From positions 62,001 to 126,000 of the forward strand of contig NZ_VTEX01000005.1 in assembly GCF_008180865.1 (NCBI RefSeq): DNA of 64,000 bases. Reading direction: 5' to 3'. This document shows positions 29,362 through 38,116 of this stretch, piece by piece; the stretch's first letter is position 1, and each line of letters opens with the position of its first letter. This stretch comes from Rossellomorea aquimaris (GTDB lineage: Bacteria; Bacillota; Bacilli; Bacillales; Bacillaceae_B). Below the pieces are notes generated by a model. That model had not been told where the DNA came from. It was given only the letters and a program-made list of their open reading frames with translations, and searched no databases. A program made the position numbers and the translations under genes.

Positions 29362-30321
29362 CTACTTCTGAATCGCTGGAAAGTGTGGTACCACATACTC
29401 CCCCAGCTCCTGAATAACTTCATCAGCCGGACGCTCACTGTCAAACAGTGCAAAGAAGAGATGATTCACTCCAGCCGCCTTATAGATGTTCAGCAATTCA
29501 ATGAGATAGTTCCGGCCGATCCGGAAGCCAAGGCGGATCGGTGTTGGGATTTCATTTGGATCGTCGGCAAGATCCAGGTGCATCGGTTGGCTGAATGGCT
29601 TGAAGAGACCTGGATGGTACTCTTCTACAAGGCTTCTCCAACGACGGATGGTCAGCTCTTGATCATGAGGACTGCGTGGATAGTACATCCATCCATCTCC
29701 ATGTTCAGCGAACCACTTCATGTCCTGCTGGGCATAGCCGGTAATGAAAGTCGGCATGCGTGTGGTCGGTTTTGGAACCAGATTCGCCCCTCGGATATTC
29801 CCTCTCGTTGACTCAATATGAGGAAATTCACTGTACAGGACGTCCTGGAGATAATGATAGGCTTCCACGAACGTCTGCCTCCGGTCCGGATGGGATACAC
29901 CGAGTGCAGCAAAGTCCGCCCGTCGGTCACCCGATGATACACCGAGCAGAACCCTGCCTGGGAACAATTGATCAATAGTGGCGATTTCCTTCGCGACACG
30001 CAATGGATGGCGAAGCGGCAATACCGCCGCAGCCGTTCCAAGTGCAATATCATTGGTCTTCCCGGCGAGATAGGTTAAATAAATCAGCATGTCATAAATC
30101 TGCCCAACTGCAGGATCTCCAAAGTTCGGATCCTCGAGTAGAACATCCCTGAACCAAAGGCTTGTGAAACCAAGTTTCTCTGACAATTGTGCCAGTTCTA
30201 CCTGCTTTTCCATCGTCGGGGTGTCGAAACGGTAATTTTCAAGAGGAATATGAAGGCCTAACGTCAATTCTCCCTCTTTATACATGCGGTTATAAGCTTT
30301 GTGATGTGAGAATGGATTCAT
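29362..30321 (-). CDS. LLM class flavin-dependent oxidoreductase
   Basis: 319 residues, luciferase-like monooxygenase TIM barrel using F420 or FMN. Family features: LGFTSLWFRDVLLEDPNF near the N terminus, the conserved ALGTAAAVLPLRHPLRVAKEIATIDQLFPGRVLLGVSSGDRRADF block (about 105-150), and ITGYAQQDMKWFAEHGDGWMYYPR. Substrate unknown. ATG 30321 with GGGAGAGG upstream. A GC-rich hairpin stands directly ahead of the Shine-Dalgarno. It follows the MFS gene in the same direction with a gap of 146 nt. Confidence 0.85.
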   Translation of the reverse strand: MNPFSHHKAYNRMYKEGELTLGLHIPLENYRFDTPTMEKQVELAQLSEKLGFTSLWFRDVLLEDPNFGDPAVGQIYDMLIYLTYLAGKTNDIALGTAAAVLPLRHPLRVAKEIATIDQLFPGRVLLGVSSGDRRADFAALGVSHPDRRQTFVEAYHYLQDVLYSEFPHIESTRGNIRGANLVPKPTTRMPTFITGYAQQDMKWFAEHGDGWMYYPRSPHDQELTIRRWRSLVEEYHPGLFKPFSQPMHLDLADDPNEIPTPIRLGFRIGRNYLIELLNIYKAAGVNHLFFALFDSERPADEVIQELGEYVVPHFPAIQK

Positions 30322-30345
30322 CTTTTCCTCTCCCTTTTTTCACTT

Positions 30346-30377
30346 GACAGGAGGCGGCGTATAGGGCCGCCCCTGTC
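30346..30377 (-). other. GC-rich hairpin just upstream of the LLM gene Shine-Dalgarno
   Basis: Arms GACAGG+GGCGGC (30346-30351, 30353-30358) pair with GCCGCC+CCTGTC (30366-30377), leaving one bulged A and a 7-nt loop. On the minus strand no T run follows; the ribosome binding site does. It may affect translation or protect the mRNA. Confidence 0.45.
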
Positions 30378-30406
30378 CAACTGGTCATGACAATATCCTT
30401 TTCGCT

Positions 30407-30457
30407 CTAATGATGTTTCTTCTGTTGATCCGCTCGTTCTTTCCATACTTGAGCCAT
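30407..30457 (-). CDS. Possible 16-residue basic peptide downstream of the MFS gene
   Basis: ATG 30457 has AAGGA 8 nt upstream and opens a frame of 16 residues (MAQVWKERADQQKKHH) ended by TAG. It starts 10 nt after the MFS stop. The peptide is basic and helical in character. There is no homology argument for it, so it may be chance or a relic of a longer C terminus. Confidence 0.2.
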   Translation of the reverse strand: MAQVWKERADQQKKHH

Positions 30458-30467
30458 TCTAACGTCC

Positions 30468-31673
30468 TTAGGCTGATTTTCGTTCAATGCCGCGGAGCCA
30501 TGCTGTTAATACAACGGCTCCTGCCACCATGATGGCACCGATCCACGGGGTATGGATCAAGCCGATTCCATCGACGATCATCCCACCAACAAAGGAACCG
30601 ATCGCGATCCCGACGTTAAATGCAGCGATATTCAAGGCTGACGCCACATTGACTGCTGACGGTACATACTTTTCAGCCAGGTTGACAACAAGGACCTGCA
30701 GCCCCGGCACGTTCATGAAAGCGAATAATCCCATTAGGAAGATCGCGATCAGACCTGCCACTTTAAATGGTGCTGCGAATGTAAGAACTAATAGAATGAT
30801 GGCTTGCATCACAAACATCCAGAATAACGCTTTTAAAGGACTCTTGTCCGATGCTTTCCCTCCGACGACATTTCCGATGGCCACGGCAATTCCGTATACA
30901 AGAAGAATGATACTCACCCATTTTGCGCTGAATCCCGTCACGTCCTGCAATAAAGGTGTTAAATAAGTGAAGGCGACGAACGTCCCGCCATACCCAAGTG
31001 CTGTGATGGCAAAGGCTAATAATAACCGACCATTCGTTAAAATCTTCAATTGTTCACTGAACTTAGCTGGTGGTGCTTCTTTCAAGTTCTTCGGTACAAG
31101 GATGGAACTGGCGATGATGCCTACTACACCGAGAAGCGCTACTCCCCAGAATGTGGCTCTCCAGCCGAATGCCTGACCGATGAATGTCCCGAGTGGTACT
31201 CCTGTAACCGTCGCGACCGTCAATCCTGTGAACATAAAGGCGATCGCACTGGCCCGCTTATGGGCAGGTACTAAATCGGCGGCAATTGTCGATCCGATCG
31301 AGAAGAAAATCCCGTGTGAGAATGCGGTGATAAATCTGGCAACGAGCAATAACCCGAAACTGGTGGAAAGTGCTGCAACCGAGTTCCCAACAATGAATAT
31401 AAGCATCAACGACATAAGAAGGGATTTCCTGTTCATCTTACTGGTCAATGCAGTCAATACGGGAGCTCCAATGGCCACTCCGATTGCGTAGCCTGAAATC
31501 AATAGTCCTGCAAGTGTAATCGATATCGATAAATCATCTGCAATCGATGATAATAATCCAACTGGTACAAATTCTGTCGTTCCAATTCCAAAGGCACTGA
31601 TGGCAAGGGCAAGTAACGCCGGTGTGCCACCTTTCGTTTTTGACTGATCTATTGTAGCTGAGGCTGAACTCAT
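30468..31673 (-). CDS. MFS transporter, DHA1/AraJ-YdhP type
   Basis: 401 residues with 12 hydrophobic segments. The start region TPALLALAISAFGIGTTEFVPVGLLSSIADDL is the hallmark of the AraJ/YdhP/YbcL drug-sugar exporter group, and GYAIGVAIGAPVLTALTSKMNRK carries the TM2-3 motif. It probably exports small molecules. ATG 31673 with AAGGAGGAA. It is divergent from a quinone oxidoreductase gene, and the 376-nt gap between them carries paired AAGTAC/GTACTT half-sites. Confidence 0.87.
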   Translation of the reverse strand: MSSASATIDQSKTKGGTPALLALAISAFGIGTTEFVPVGLLSSIADDLSISITLAGLLISGYAIGVAIGAPVLTALTSKMNRKSLLMSLMLIFIVGNSVAALSTSFGLLLVARFITAFSHGIFFSIGSTIAADLVPAHKRASAIAFMFTGLTVATVTGVPLGTFIGQAFGWRATFWGVALLGVVGIIASSILVPKNLKEAPPAKFSEQLKILTNGRLLLAFAITALGYGGTFVAFTYLTPLLQDVTGFSAKWVSIILLVYGIAVAIGNVVGGKASDKSPLKALFWMFVMQAIILLVLTFAAPFKVAGLIAIFLMGLFAFMNVPGLQVLVVNLAEKYVPSAVNVASALNIAAFNVGIAIGSFVGGMIVDGIGLIHTPWIGAIMVAGAVVLTAWLRGIERKSA

Positions 31674-31779
31674 AACGTTTATTCCTCCTTAAAATGATAG
31701 TTCGTTTATTGATATGAGAATCGAAGGCGCCTTTCGTTTCTCTGTACACATCATGATAACGGGTACAAATAATGAATGT

Positions 31780-31810
31780 AAGTACGCACTTTAAAGTCAT
31801 GTAGGTACTT
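31780..31810. promoter_or_regulatory. Candidate operator next to the MFS gene (AAGTAC/GTACTT)
   Basis: AAGTAC (31780-31785) and GTACTT (31805-31810) flank a 10-bp palindrome ACTTTAAAGT (31788-31797). The layout suggests a binding site of a dimeric regulator, perhaps of HxlR type. No regulator gene is adjacent. Confidence 0.4.
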
Positions 31811-31932
31811 TTTTGTAACCTAAGAACCTTTTTGTGCCTATATGTTTTTCAAACCTCTTCTGCTAAATCCAAAAGGTACTGTTTGAAAAGCTAAATTGAA
31901 TTATGAGGGATAGCTAACTTTTTGGGAAGAAC

Positions 31933-31965
31933 GTACTTTGAAGTGGCATAGGCACCTGGAAGTAC
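31933..31965. promoter_or_regulatory. Candidate operator near the quinone oxidoreductase promoter
   Basis: GTACTT (31933-31938) and AAGTAC (31960-31965), the same half-sites as at 31780-31810 but in mirrored order, lie about 85 nt upstream of the oxidoreductase start. The remaining gap has no gene. Confidence 0.4.
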
Positions 31966-32049
31966 CCATAAGAAGAAGGAAGCTCATTGCTAGTCAAAAG
32001 GATAGGAACTGGTTACACTAAAAATGAATGTTTCTATAGAGGAGAGTAA

Positions 32050-33018
32050 ATGATGAAAGCACTCATATTTGAAAAATTCGGTGGACCGGATGTCCTCCAT
32101 TATCAGGAGATCGATTCTCCCCAAATGGGACGGGATGACATTTTAGTTGAAATGAAGGCAATCGGCCTGAATTTCGCCGATGTATATAGAAGAAAAGGAA
32201 ACTATCACTTAGCAGGAAACCCTCCGTACATATGTGGATATGAAGGGGCAGGGATCGTCAATCGTGTTGGAAACAACGTGACAGGAATTGAGGTCGGGGA
32301 TCGCATAGCATTTGCAGATGTACCCTATGCGAACGCTGAACTTGTGGCCGTACCAAAGGAAAAAGCCATTCCACTGCCTGACGATATATCGTACGAAACA
32401 GCTGCCTCCCTTTTATTACAAGGGCTCACTGCCCATTACTTAACGAAAGACAGCTATAGTATCAAAAATGGGGATACTGCTTTAATCCATGCGGCAGCAG
32501 GCGGTGTGGGACAGCTCCTTGTACAAATCATCAAGATTCTAGGTGGCACAGTCATCGGTTTAACGTCCTCGGAAGAAAAGAGACAAGCGGCGTTGTCCAC
32601 TGGAGCCGACCACATGTTTTTATACAGCGATGACTGGAAAAAGCATGTTGAGGATGTTACTGAAGGTAAAGGGGTGGACGTTGTATATGAATCCGTAGGT
32701 TCCACGTTAATGGACAGTTTTGAGGTCACCCGCATCGGAGGGACGGTCGTATTCTTCGGTATGGCTGGAGGAGATCCTGTTTCCGTTGATCCCCGAATGC
32801 TGATGGACACCTCGAAAACCCTGACAGGCGGAGACCTATGGAATGTATTGACGTCTCACGAAGAACGGGTGACCCGCTCTCACGAATTATTCGGATGGAT
32901 CCAAGAAGGAAAGTTGAAGGTTTCTGAACCAACGGTCTTTCCATTAAGCGAAGGCGCAAAAGCCCATGAATACCTGGAAAGCAGAAAAAGTACAGGAAAG
33001 GTTTTATTGATTCCGTAA
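32050..33018 (+). CDS. NADPH:quinone oxidoreductase, zinc-independent MDR family
   Basis: 322 residues of the medium-chain dehydrogenase/reductase superfamily, QOR type. It has the N-terminal GroES-like domain (NFADVYRRKGNY, CGYEGAGIV) and the nucleotide-binding HAAAGGVGQLL (about residues 150-160). Cys/His ligands of zinc enzymes are lacking. It reduces quinones or similar electrophiles with NADPH in the cytosol. Start at ATG 32050 or the adjacent ATG 32053, behind GAGGAG. Divergent from the MFS gene, and possibly coregulated through the shared half-sites. Confidence 0.88.
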   Translation: MMKALIFEKFGGPDVLHYQEIDSPQMGRDDILVEMKAIGLNFADVYRRKGNYHLAGNPPYICGYEGAGIVNRVGNNVTGIEVGDRIAFADVPYANAELVAVPKEKAIPLPDDISYETAASLLLQGLTAHYLTKDSYSIKNGDTALIHAAAGGVGQLLVQIIKILGGTVIGLTSSEEKRQAALSTGADHMFLYSDDWKKHVEDVTEGKGVDVVYESVGSTLMDSFEVTRIGGTVVFFGMAGGDPVSVDPRMLMDTSKTLTGGDLWNVLTSHEERVTRSHELFGWIQEGKLKVSEPTVFPLSEGAKAHEYLESRKSTGKVLLIP

Positions 33019-33123
33019 AAAGGACAGCCATAATGAAATAGACCCAATCCCTTGTAGGGTAAGTACTGATTTAATGTAGAGTGATAAATAGGATTACGAA
33101 TTCAGCTGTGAAATTAACATAAG

Positions 33124-33160
33124 AAAAGCCATAACGAATTTAGCTATTCGTTATGGCTTT
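33124..33160 (-). terminator. Terminator, probably shared
   Basis: A 15-bp perfect stem (33125-33139 with 33146-33160, AAAGCCATAACGAAT). On the minus strand it is followed by TCTTATG after the T run in the arm. It ends the small gene at 33193 and can also catch the oxidoreductase transcript. Confidence 0.75.
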
Positions 33161-33192
33161 AACATTAAATTCAATTTTGCATTTTCTTCATA

Positions 33193-33381
33193 CTAGGATA
33201 CAACCTCAAATTTCAAAGTGTTTCGATGGACTTGGATATACTCACCGGTTGACTTATTCATTACTTGAGATACTTCCTTGGTGTGCGTTACCTCAAACCA
33301 ATCATTTTGTATATCCACCATTAATTTTATTTCCACATCACTTTCTCCATATTTTAATCCACTATAAGATAATTTCGTCAT
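33193..33381 (-). CDS. Small protein of unknown function
   Basis: 62 residues starting MTKLSYSGLKYG; ATG 33381 has AAAGGGATG upstream. The sequence is a mix of short strands (DVEIKLMVDIQNDWFEVTH and YIQVHRNTLKFEVV) and is soluble. No family recognised. Convergent to the quinone oxidoreductase; a strong terminator follows. The good Shine-Dalgarno and terminator support a real gene. Confidence 0.55.
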   Translation of the reverse strand: MTKLSYSGLKYGESDVEIKLMVDIQNDWFEVTHTKEVSQVMNKSTGEYIQVHRNTLKFEVVS

Positions 33382-33612
33382 CGTTATCATCCCTTTCTTA
33401 TGAAGAATATGGGTCGACACTTCATCAGTTTCTTAACTTAATTATAAGGTATTTTTAAAAATAATGGTTTAATTACTCTTGTGAAAAATATTGCTTTATC
33501 ATTTTCACATATGAAATAGTAGTTTGATTCTGTGTGCAGAATTAAATGTTGGAACTACTTACTTGTAGGGACGGGGTCTTTTTTCAAGTTTCATCCTCTT
33601 TCCCCTTGCCGT

Positions 33613-34065
33613 CTATAAATCCTGAGCTAACCGAATCATATCCCGGCACTGAATTCCATTCTCAAATATTTCATCTGAATAGTGTCTGATGAAAAAGTCC
33701 ATATCCACACCAACGATTCTAAATCCACATTTCTGATAAAGAGCCAATTGGCCTATTCCAGAATTCCCGGTACCCACTTCAATGGTCTTGTAACCTTTGG
33801 AGCTTGCTACCTTAACAGCATCCATCACCAGCTGCTTTCCAATCCCTCTGCCATGCATCTCTTCCGCAACCGCCACATTCACTAACTCGATGGTCTCAGG
33901 TCTTGTTGGAAGTAATACATACACTCCAACAATTTCCTGTCCAAGTTCAGCTACAAAGCACTCTCCCCGAGTAACATATTCTTTTACGATTTCTTCTGAA
34001 GGATCGGCCAATAGCAGTAATTCCATTGGGAGATCTTCATCTGTCTTTCGCTTTCTAATGATCAT
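33613..34065 (-). CDS. GNAT acetyltransferase, YvbK-like
   Basis: 150 residues, GNAT fold. The acetyl-CoA loop is ...EEMHGRGIGKQLV (R/Q-x-x-G-x-G/A type), preceded by strand 4 with VNVAVA, and the C-terminal part has GTGNSGIGQLALYQKCGF. It resembles B. subtilis YvbK, a phosphinothricin/aminoglycoside-like acetyltransferase with unclear natural substrate. It appears monocistronic; the gap of 180 nt to the nitroreductase gene holds only a weak stem. Confidence 0.85.
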   Translation of the reverse strand: MIIRKRKTDEDLPMELLLLADPSEEIVKEYVTRGECFVAELGQEIVGVYVLLPTRPETIELVNVAVAEEMHGRGIGKQLVMDAVKVASSKGYKTIEVGTGNSGIGQLALYQKCGFRIVGVDMDFFIRHYSDEIFENGIQCRDMIRLAQDL

Positions 34066-34248
34066 TTTTTACCTCGCTTAAAAAATTGGGATTTCTTTTA
34101 TAAGTTATTATACTACCCGTTTGCTGAAAAGATAAAAGGCAACGATTTGCTTATGAGCGGCGGTAACACCGATACCATAAAAAAAGACCCAACCGTTATG
34201 GCGAGTCAAGAGTCGTTTGCTTTTTTATAATAGGACTTTCCCCAAGAA

Positions 34249-34803
34249 TTAGTTCTTGTAAACCGTCAACTTCTCTTCTGCTGATGTTCGATCCCTCACC
34301 TGAGGTACTTTATCAAAGTATCCCATATGCAAGAATCCTACAATCTTCTCGCCAGGCTTCACGTCTAATAAGTCACGCACTTTTGGATCATAAATATGTG
34401 GATTCGTTTTCCATACAACTCCAAGCTTTTGTTCCCAAGCCAGCAACTGAAAGTTTTGAATCAGCGAGCTGACCGCACCAAAATTCTCTTCCCATTGCTT
34501 TTGTCTGGGATCTTCCTCCATGACCACAATAAGGAAAGCAGCGGGTTGGCTGAAATAATTCCTTCTATTCTCCTGCATGTCTGTAGAAAATGTCTTCACT
34601 AGATTTTCTACAAAGCCTTCCTTCTCTTTGGTAGACACAAAGATAAAACGCCAAGGCTCTCTTAATCCATGGTTCGGTGCCCAGATCGCATCGTCCAATA
34701 TCTCAAGCACAGTTTCCTCTGTCACTTCTTTATCTATATATCCACTTTTAATCGAACGGCGTTCCCGAATGATTTTTGCTAAATTTGATTTTGCATTTTC
34801 CAT
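34249..34803 (-). CDS. Nitroreductase family protein
   Basis: 184 residues of the nitroreductase/flavin reductase fold (YdjA/YdgI-like). FMN-binding features are RERRSIKSGY near the N terminus, APNHGLREPWRF, and the C-terminal GFLHMGYFDKVP. It transfers electrons from NAD(P)H to an unknown acceptor. ATG 34803 with GAGGAG upstream. A near-perfect Fur box 36 nt upstream suggests control by iron; a role in iron release from chelates would fit, but this is inference. Confidence 0.85.
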   Translation of the reverse strand: MENAKSNLAKIIRERRSIKSGYIDKEVTEETVLEILDDAIWAPNHGLREPWRFIFVSTKEKEGFVENLVKTFSTDMQENRRNYFSQPAAFLIVVMEEDPRQKQWEENFGAVSSLIQNFQLLAWEQKLGVVWKTNPHIYDPKVRDLLDVKPGEKIVGFLHMGYFDKVPQVRDRTSAEEKLTVYKN

Positions 34804-34838
34804 TGTACAATCTCCTCACATAATAGATACCATATAAA

Positions 34839-34853
34839 TGATAACAATTATCA
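34839..34853. promoter_or_regulatory. Fur box upstream of the nitroreductase gene
   Basis: TGATAACAATTATCA matches the 7-1-7 Fur consensus TGATAATNATTATCA at 14 of 15 positions, and the flanks extend the symmetry (AAATG.../...ATTCTCATTT). It is placed 36-50 nt upstream of the start codon, where it would overlap the promoter. Confidence 0.75.
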
Positions 34854-34919
34854 TTCTCATTTGTAAACATATATTTCTGTTAATCTCTGATATAGTATCC
34901 TGGATCAAAAGTAATCAAA

Positions 34920-34946
34920 GACCTCCAGTGAGGCTCACTGGAGGTC
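34920..34946 (-). terminator. Terminator of the TetR-ABC operon
   Basis: A perfect 11-bp stem GACCTCCAGTG (34920-34930 with 34936-34946) and 5-nt loop, then TTTGATTACTTTTG on the minus strand. It lies 14 nt after the permease stop. Confidence 0.8.
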
Positions 34947-34960
34947 CAACTCTTCAACGA

Positions 34961-36562
34961 TTACGTTTCAATATCACGTTTATTAAATCCAATAAACCCT
35001 GCCACAGTAAGTACAAAGGAAATCAAGCATAAAAGTAGAAGTGGCATGAAAGAAAAGTCTTCAATCGGTGTTTGCGGCACGTGACCATAAGGTGAAATGT
35101 TGCCAATCCAGTCCGAAAATTGGAATAATCCTCCCAGATACAACACGATAAAAGAATAAAAAACATAAAGCCATGTCATGCTCGTAAGCTTTGGCAAATA
35201 CCCCATAAGAAATACAGCTATACTGATCATGACGAGCATGGCTGGATAGTAGGACAGTGCTGCGCCAAAGATCATTTCAAAGGATAATCCTCCTTCCACC
35301 ACTGCATTCCCCGCCGACCATAGTCCGAGCGCTGCAAGGCAAATCATGACAAAACCATTGACTATAGAAATGATGAAGTAACTGCCCAATAGTTTTGTTC
35401 GTGAAACGGTTCTACTTAACAGGTGGAAAACTCGTTCCTTCCTCTCCTCCCCGCGCAGTTTATTCATGGACATAACGGGAGGGACGGTTGCCAGCAATGA
35501 CATGACGATCATCAACATGGGGATGAATTGTTCTATCAACGTGACCCCTTCCGCTGGTTGTAGCAGCTGTTTCATTGCTTCACTTTCAGAAAAAAAGGAT
35601 TCGAGATCTCCTAAAACAGAGCCATAAGAGGCACCTAACACATACATACCGATGGCCCATGATATGATTCCGGTTCGTTGCAATCTTAATGCAAGACCTA
35701 CTGGACTTTGTAAAAAGCGAGAGGCATGTTTTTTACCGGGCTTAGATGGTAAAAAGCCACGATCCAAGTCACGAATGGCGTTCAAATAATTCGCTGCGGC
35801 ATAAAGAACGATTGAAGCAGCAATCATTAAAATAATCGGCCACCAATTATTCGTATCGTACACTTCTGCTTTTGTTACCCATGCCAGTGGTGAAATCCAC
35901 GATAGCGCTTCGTTGCTTACGTCCGTGATGGCCCGAAGTAGATAGGAAAGAAGAAGTACGGCCATTGAATATCCGATGGTACCTCGTGAACTGTCCGACA
36001 GCTGGGCAAATATGGCTGTTACCCCGGCGAAGAATAAACCAGTCGCCCCTAATGCCGTACCATACAGTAAGGACCCTTCCAGATCAATGGTTTCAATCCC
36101 AAGGGCAAAGAGGCCAATACCATTGATCAATGCGATTCCAACACACGTAGCCGTTACGACAAGTAAGACTGCATTTAAATAGGAAAGGCGCCCAGTCGGT
36201 AACGAACGAAGCATTTCCAAACGTCCATCCTCTTCTGCAGCCCGCGTGTGGCGAGTGACAAGCAGGATGGACATTAATCCCACTACTGCAGCGGTCATGA
36301 GTAACATCTGATGCGCGGTCATGACACCAATCGTATAATTGCTTAAATCAGCTGGACCCGTCATGGCAGTCATCGCGGGGTTGGCCATTGTTTGGGCCAT
36401 CGCATCTCTTTCCTGTTGAGAGCTGTACAAATCCTTAAATGCTGTCGGGACAACTAATGTAAAAAACGTAAGGGACATGATCCAGATTGGGATCCGGATA
36501 CGATCAAGACGGAAAATGAATGTAGAAAGGGTAGCCGTTTTAGCCATTACACTGGCTGCCAT
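34961..36562 (-). CDS. ABC-2 type permease of a drug/polyketide exporter
   Basis: 533 residues with about 12 hydrophobic segments in two similar halves, as in permeases annotated 'exporter of polyketide antibiotics' (TetR-controlled exporters). The coupling segment is EEDGRLEMLRSLPTGRLSY (about 96-114) in the first half and GEERKERVFHLLSRTVSR in the second. The start ATG 36562 shares one base with the ATPase stop (TGATG) and has GGGAGG upstream. The first half has GRLEMLRS-type contact residues for the ATPase. Substrate unknown. Confidence 0.87.
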   Translation of the reverse strand: MAASVMAKTATLSTFIFRLDRIRIPIWIMSLTFFTLVVPTAFKDLYSSQQERDAMAQTMANPAMTAMTGPADLSNYTIGVMTAHQMLLMTAAVVGLMSILLVTRHTRAAEEDGRLEMLRSLPTGRLSYLNAVLLVVTATCVGIALINGIGLFALGIETIDLEGSLLYGTALGATGLFFAGVTAIFAQLSDSSRGTIGYSMAVLLLSYLLRAITDVSNEALSWISPLAWVTKAEVYDTNNWWPIILMIAASIVLYAAANYLNAIRDLDRGFLPSKPGKKHASRFLQSPVGLALRLQRTGIISWAIGMYVLGASYGSVLGDLESFFSESEAMKQLLQPAEGVTLIEQFIPMLMIVMSLLATVPPVMSMNKLRGEERKERVFHLLSRTVSRTKLLGSYFIISIVNGFVMICLAALGLWSAGNAVVEGGLSFEMIFGAALSYYPAMLVMISIAVFLMGYLPKLTSMTWLYVFYSFIVLYLGGLFQFSDWIGNISPYGHVPQTPIEDFSFMPLLLLCLISFVLTVAGFIGFNKRDIET

Positions 36563-37470
36563 CAGTGCACACCTCCCACTCCTGTATCCTTTGCTCCTTC
36601 ATAATGACTCATAAATAAATCTTCCAATGTTGGTGGGGCACTTTCCAGCTTAACAATACCAAATGGACTAATATGCTTGATAACGGCATCCATTTGCTCA
36701 GTATCAACCTGAAACGAAATACCATGTTCGCTTTCCTCGATTTCATGGATGCCTTCCAGCTCATGTAAACCTGTAATAGGCATCTTGGTATCGACCAGCA
36801 TTTGTGTTCGTGTTAAATGACGAAGCTCGCTTAAGGACCCAGACTCAATAATCTTACCCTGGCGAATGATACTGACTCGGTCGCACAGCTTCTCTACCTC
36901 TGATAAAATGTGACTGGAAAGCAGGACACTTTTTCCTTGTCTTTTTACATCCATCACACATTCCTGAAAGACCTTTTCCATTAATGGGTCGAGTCCGGAG
37001 GTGGGTTCATCCAGAATAAAGAGATCAGCATCAGATGAAAAGGCCGCGACTAAAGCTACCTTTTGCCGATTCCCTTTGGAATATGTTCTACACTTCTTGG
37101 AAGGATCTAAATCAAATTTTTTTATCAATTCTTCCCGTCTTGCCCTATTCGTTGTACCATTGAGTTTCACGAATAAGTCAATGACCTCTCCTCCTGTCAG
37201 ATTTGGCCATAAATTCACATCCCCAGGAACATAAGCAATGTTCTTATGGATGTCTACAGCATCCTGCCAGGCGTCTTTGTTGAAAATTTTCACCTCTCCA
37301 TCTGATGCCTTTAAGATTCCTAATAAAACGCGGATTGTGGTTGATTTACCTGCACCATTTGGACCGATGAACCCCACAACCTCTCCTTTATTCACCTCTA
37401 GATCGATCTTGTCCAATGCAGTAAACTTGCCAAACTTCTTCGATAAGTTGGTTACTTTCAATAAGCTCAT
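36562..37470 (-). CDS. ABC transporter ATP-binding protein
   Basis: 302 residues. All motifs are intact: Walker A GPNGAGKSTT, signature YSKGNRQKVAL, Walker B LFILDEPTSGLDP and H-loop LSSHILSE. The C-terminal extension (about 215-302) is typical for drug-exporter ATPases. Start ATG 37470 (MSLLKVTN) with GGGAGG 9 nt upstream; an earlier ATG lies ahead of that Shine-Dalgarno. It follows the TetR gene with a gap of 4 nt and overlaps the permease gene by one base. Confidence 0.92.
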   Translation of the reverse strand: MSLLKVTNLSKKFGKFTALDKIDLEVNKGEVVGFIGPNGAGKSTTIRVLLGILKASDGEVKIFNKDAWQDAVDIHKNIAYVPGDVNLWPNLTGGEVIDLFVKLNGTTNRARREELIKKFDLDPSKKCRTYSKGNRQKVALVAAFSSDADLFILDEPTSGLDPLMEKVFQECVMDVKRQGKSVLLSSHILSEVEKLCDRVSIIRQGKIIESGSLSELRHLTRTQMLVDTKMPITGLHELEGIHEIEESEHGISFQVDTEQMDAVIKHISPFGIVKLESAPPTLEDLFMSHYEGAKDTGVGGVH

Positions 37471-37474
37471 TTGT

Positions 37475-38116
37475 TCATTCCTCCCCATCTTTATAGAAAC
37501 AACGTCTCAGAATTTCAGAATAGCTGTTCCATTCATTGAATATCTCCATTCCAACCTGATTAAAAGAGTCTAACTTCGCCATTTGTAATTCTGCAAAACC
37601 AAGCATTGTCCAATTAAGGATATGCACTGCTTTTTCCGGATCAACACCCTCTCGGAATTTTGACCAATCTATATTTTGGTAGATCCTATTCAACCCATCA
37701 TCCAGAATGCTCCCCCTTATCCGCTCAATATCAGATTTCACTTCCGGTGCTTTCTCGTCACCAAGCGATTTAAGGAAATCAAATACTAAGGGATATTTTT
37801 GCTGAATATTTAATTTAACCAATCCCACCTGATAGATCCTTCTGAAGAGATCCCTTTCATTCATGTCTATTTTCTCAAAAATTTGCTCGATGATTTTCAT
37901 TGAATTTTCAATTAAAAACAGGTACAGATCCTTTTTATTTTTAAAATAGTTGAATAAGGATCCTTTAGATATCTGTGCTTCCTTAACTATTTTATTCGTT
38001 GATGCCTTATCATAACCACTGTTCACAAACTCTTTCATTGCAGCATTGATAATTCGTTCTTGTTTCTCGATTTTCAAATTTTTAAATTTAGTAATATTTA
38101 TGCTGCCTCCCTTCAC
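37475..38116 (-). CDS. TetR/AcrR family regulator of the adjacent ABC exporter
   Basis: About 209-213 residues. The N-terminal helix-turn-helix reads IINAAMKEFVNSGYDKASTNKIVKEAQISKGSLFNYFKNKKDLY; the C-terminal helical domain binds an unknown ligand. It heads the TetR-ATPase-permease operon. Two TGACCA-N3-TGGTCA palindromes directly upstream are its likely operators. The start is doubtful: the GTG at 38116 touches the first operator and lacks a Shine-Dalgarno, while AAGGGAGG (after the GTG) is positioned for an ATA codon at 38101, where relatives would have MNITKF-like starts. The reading frame itself is sound. Confidence 0.85.
   Translation of the reverse strand: MKGGSINITKFKNLKIEKQERIINAAMKEFVNSGYDKASTNKIVKEAQISKGSLFNYFKNKKDLYLFLIENSMKIIEQIFEKIDMNERDLFRRIYQVGLVKLNIQQKYPLVFDFLKSLGDEKAPEVKSDIERIRGSILDDGLNRIYQNIDWSKFREGVDPEKAVHILNWTMLGFAELQMAKLDSFNQVGMEIFNEWNSYSEILRRCFYKDGEE

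Noticed and set aside
29323-29811. 162-codon open frame on the plus strand
   Set aside because: Antisense to the LLM oxidoreductase and starting inside its terminator.
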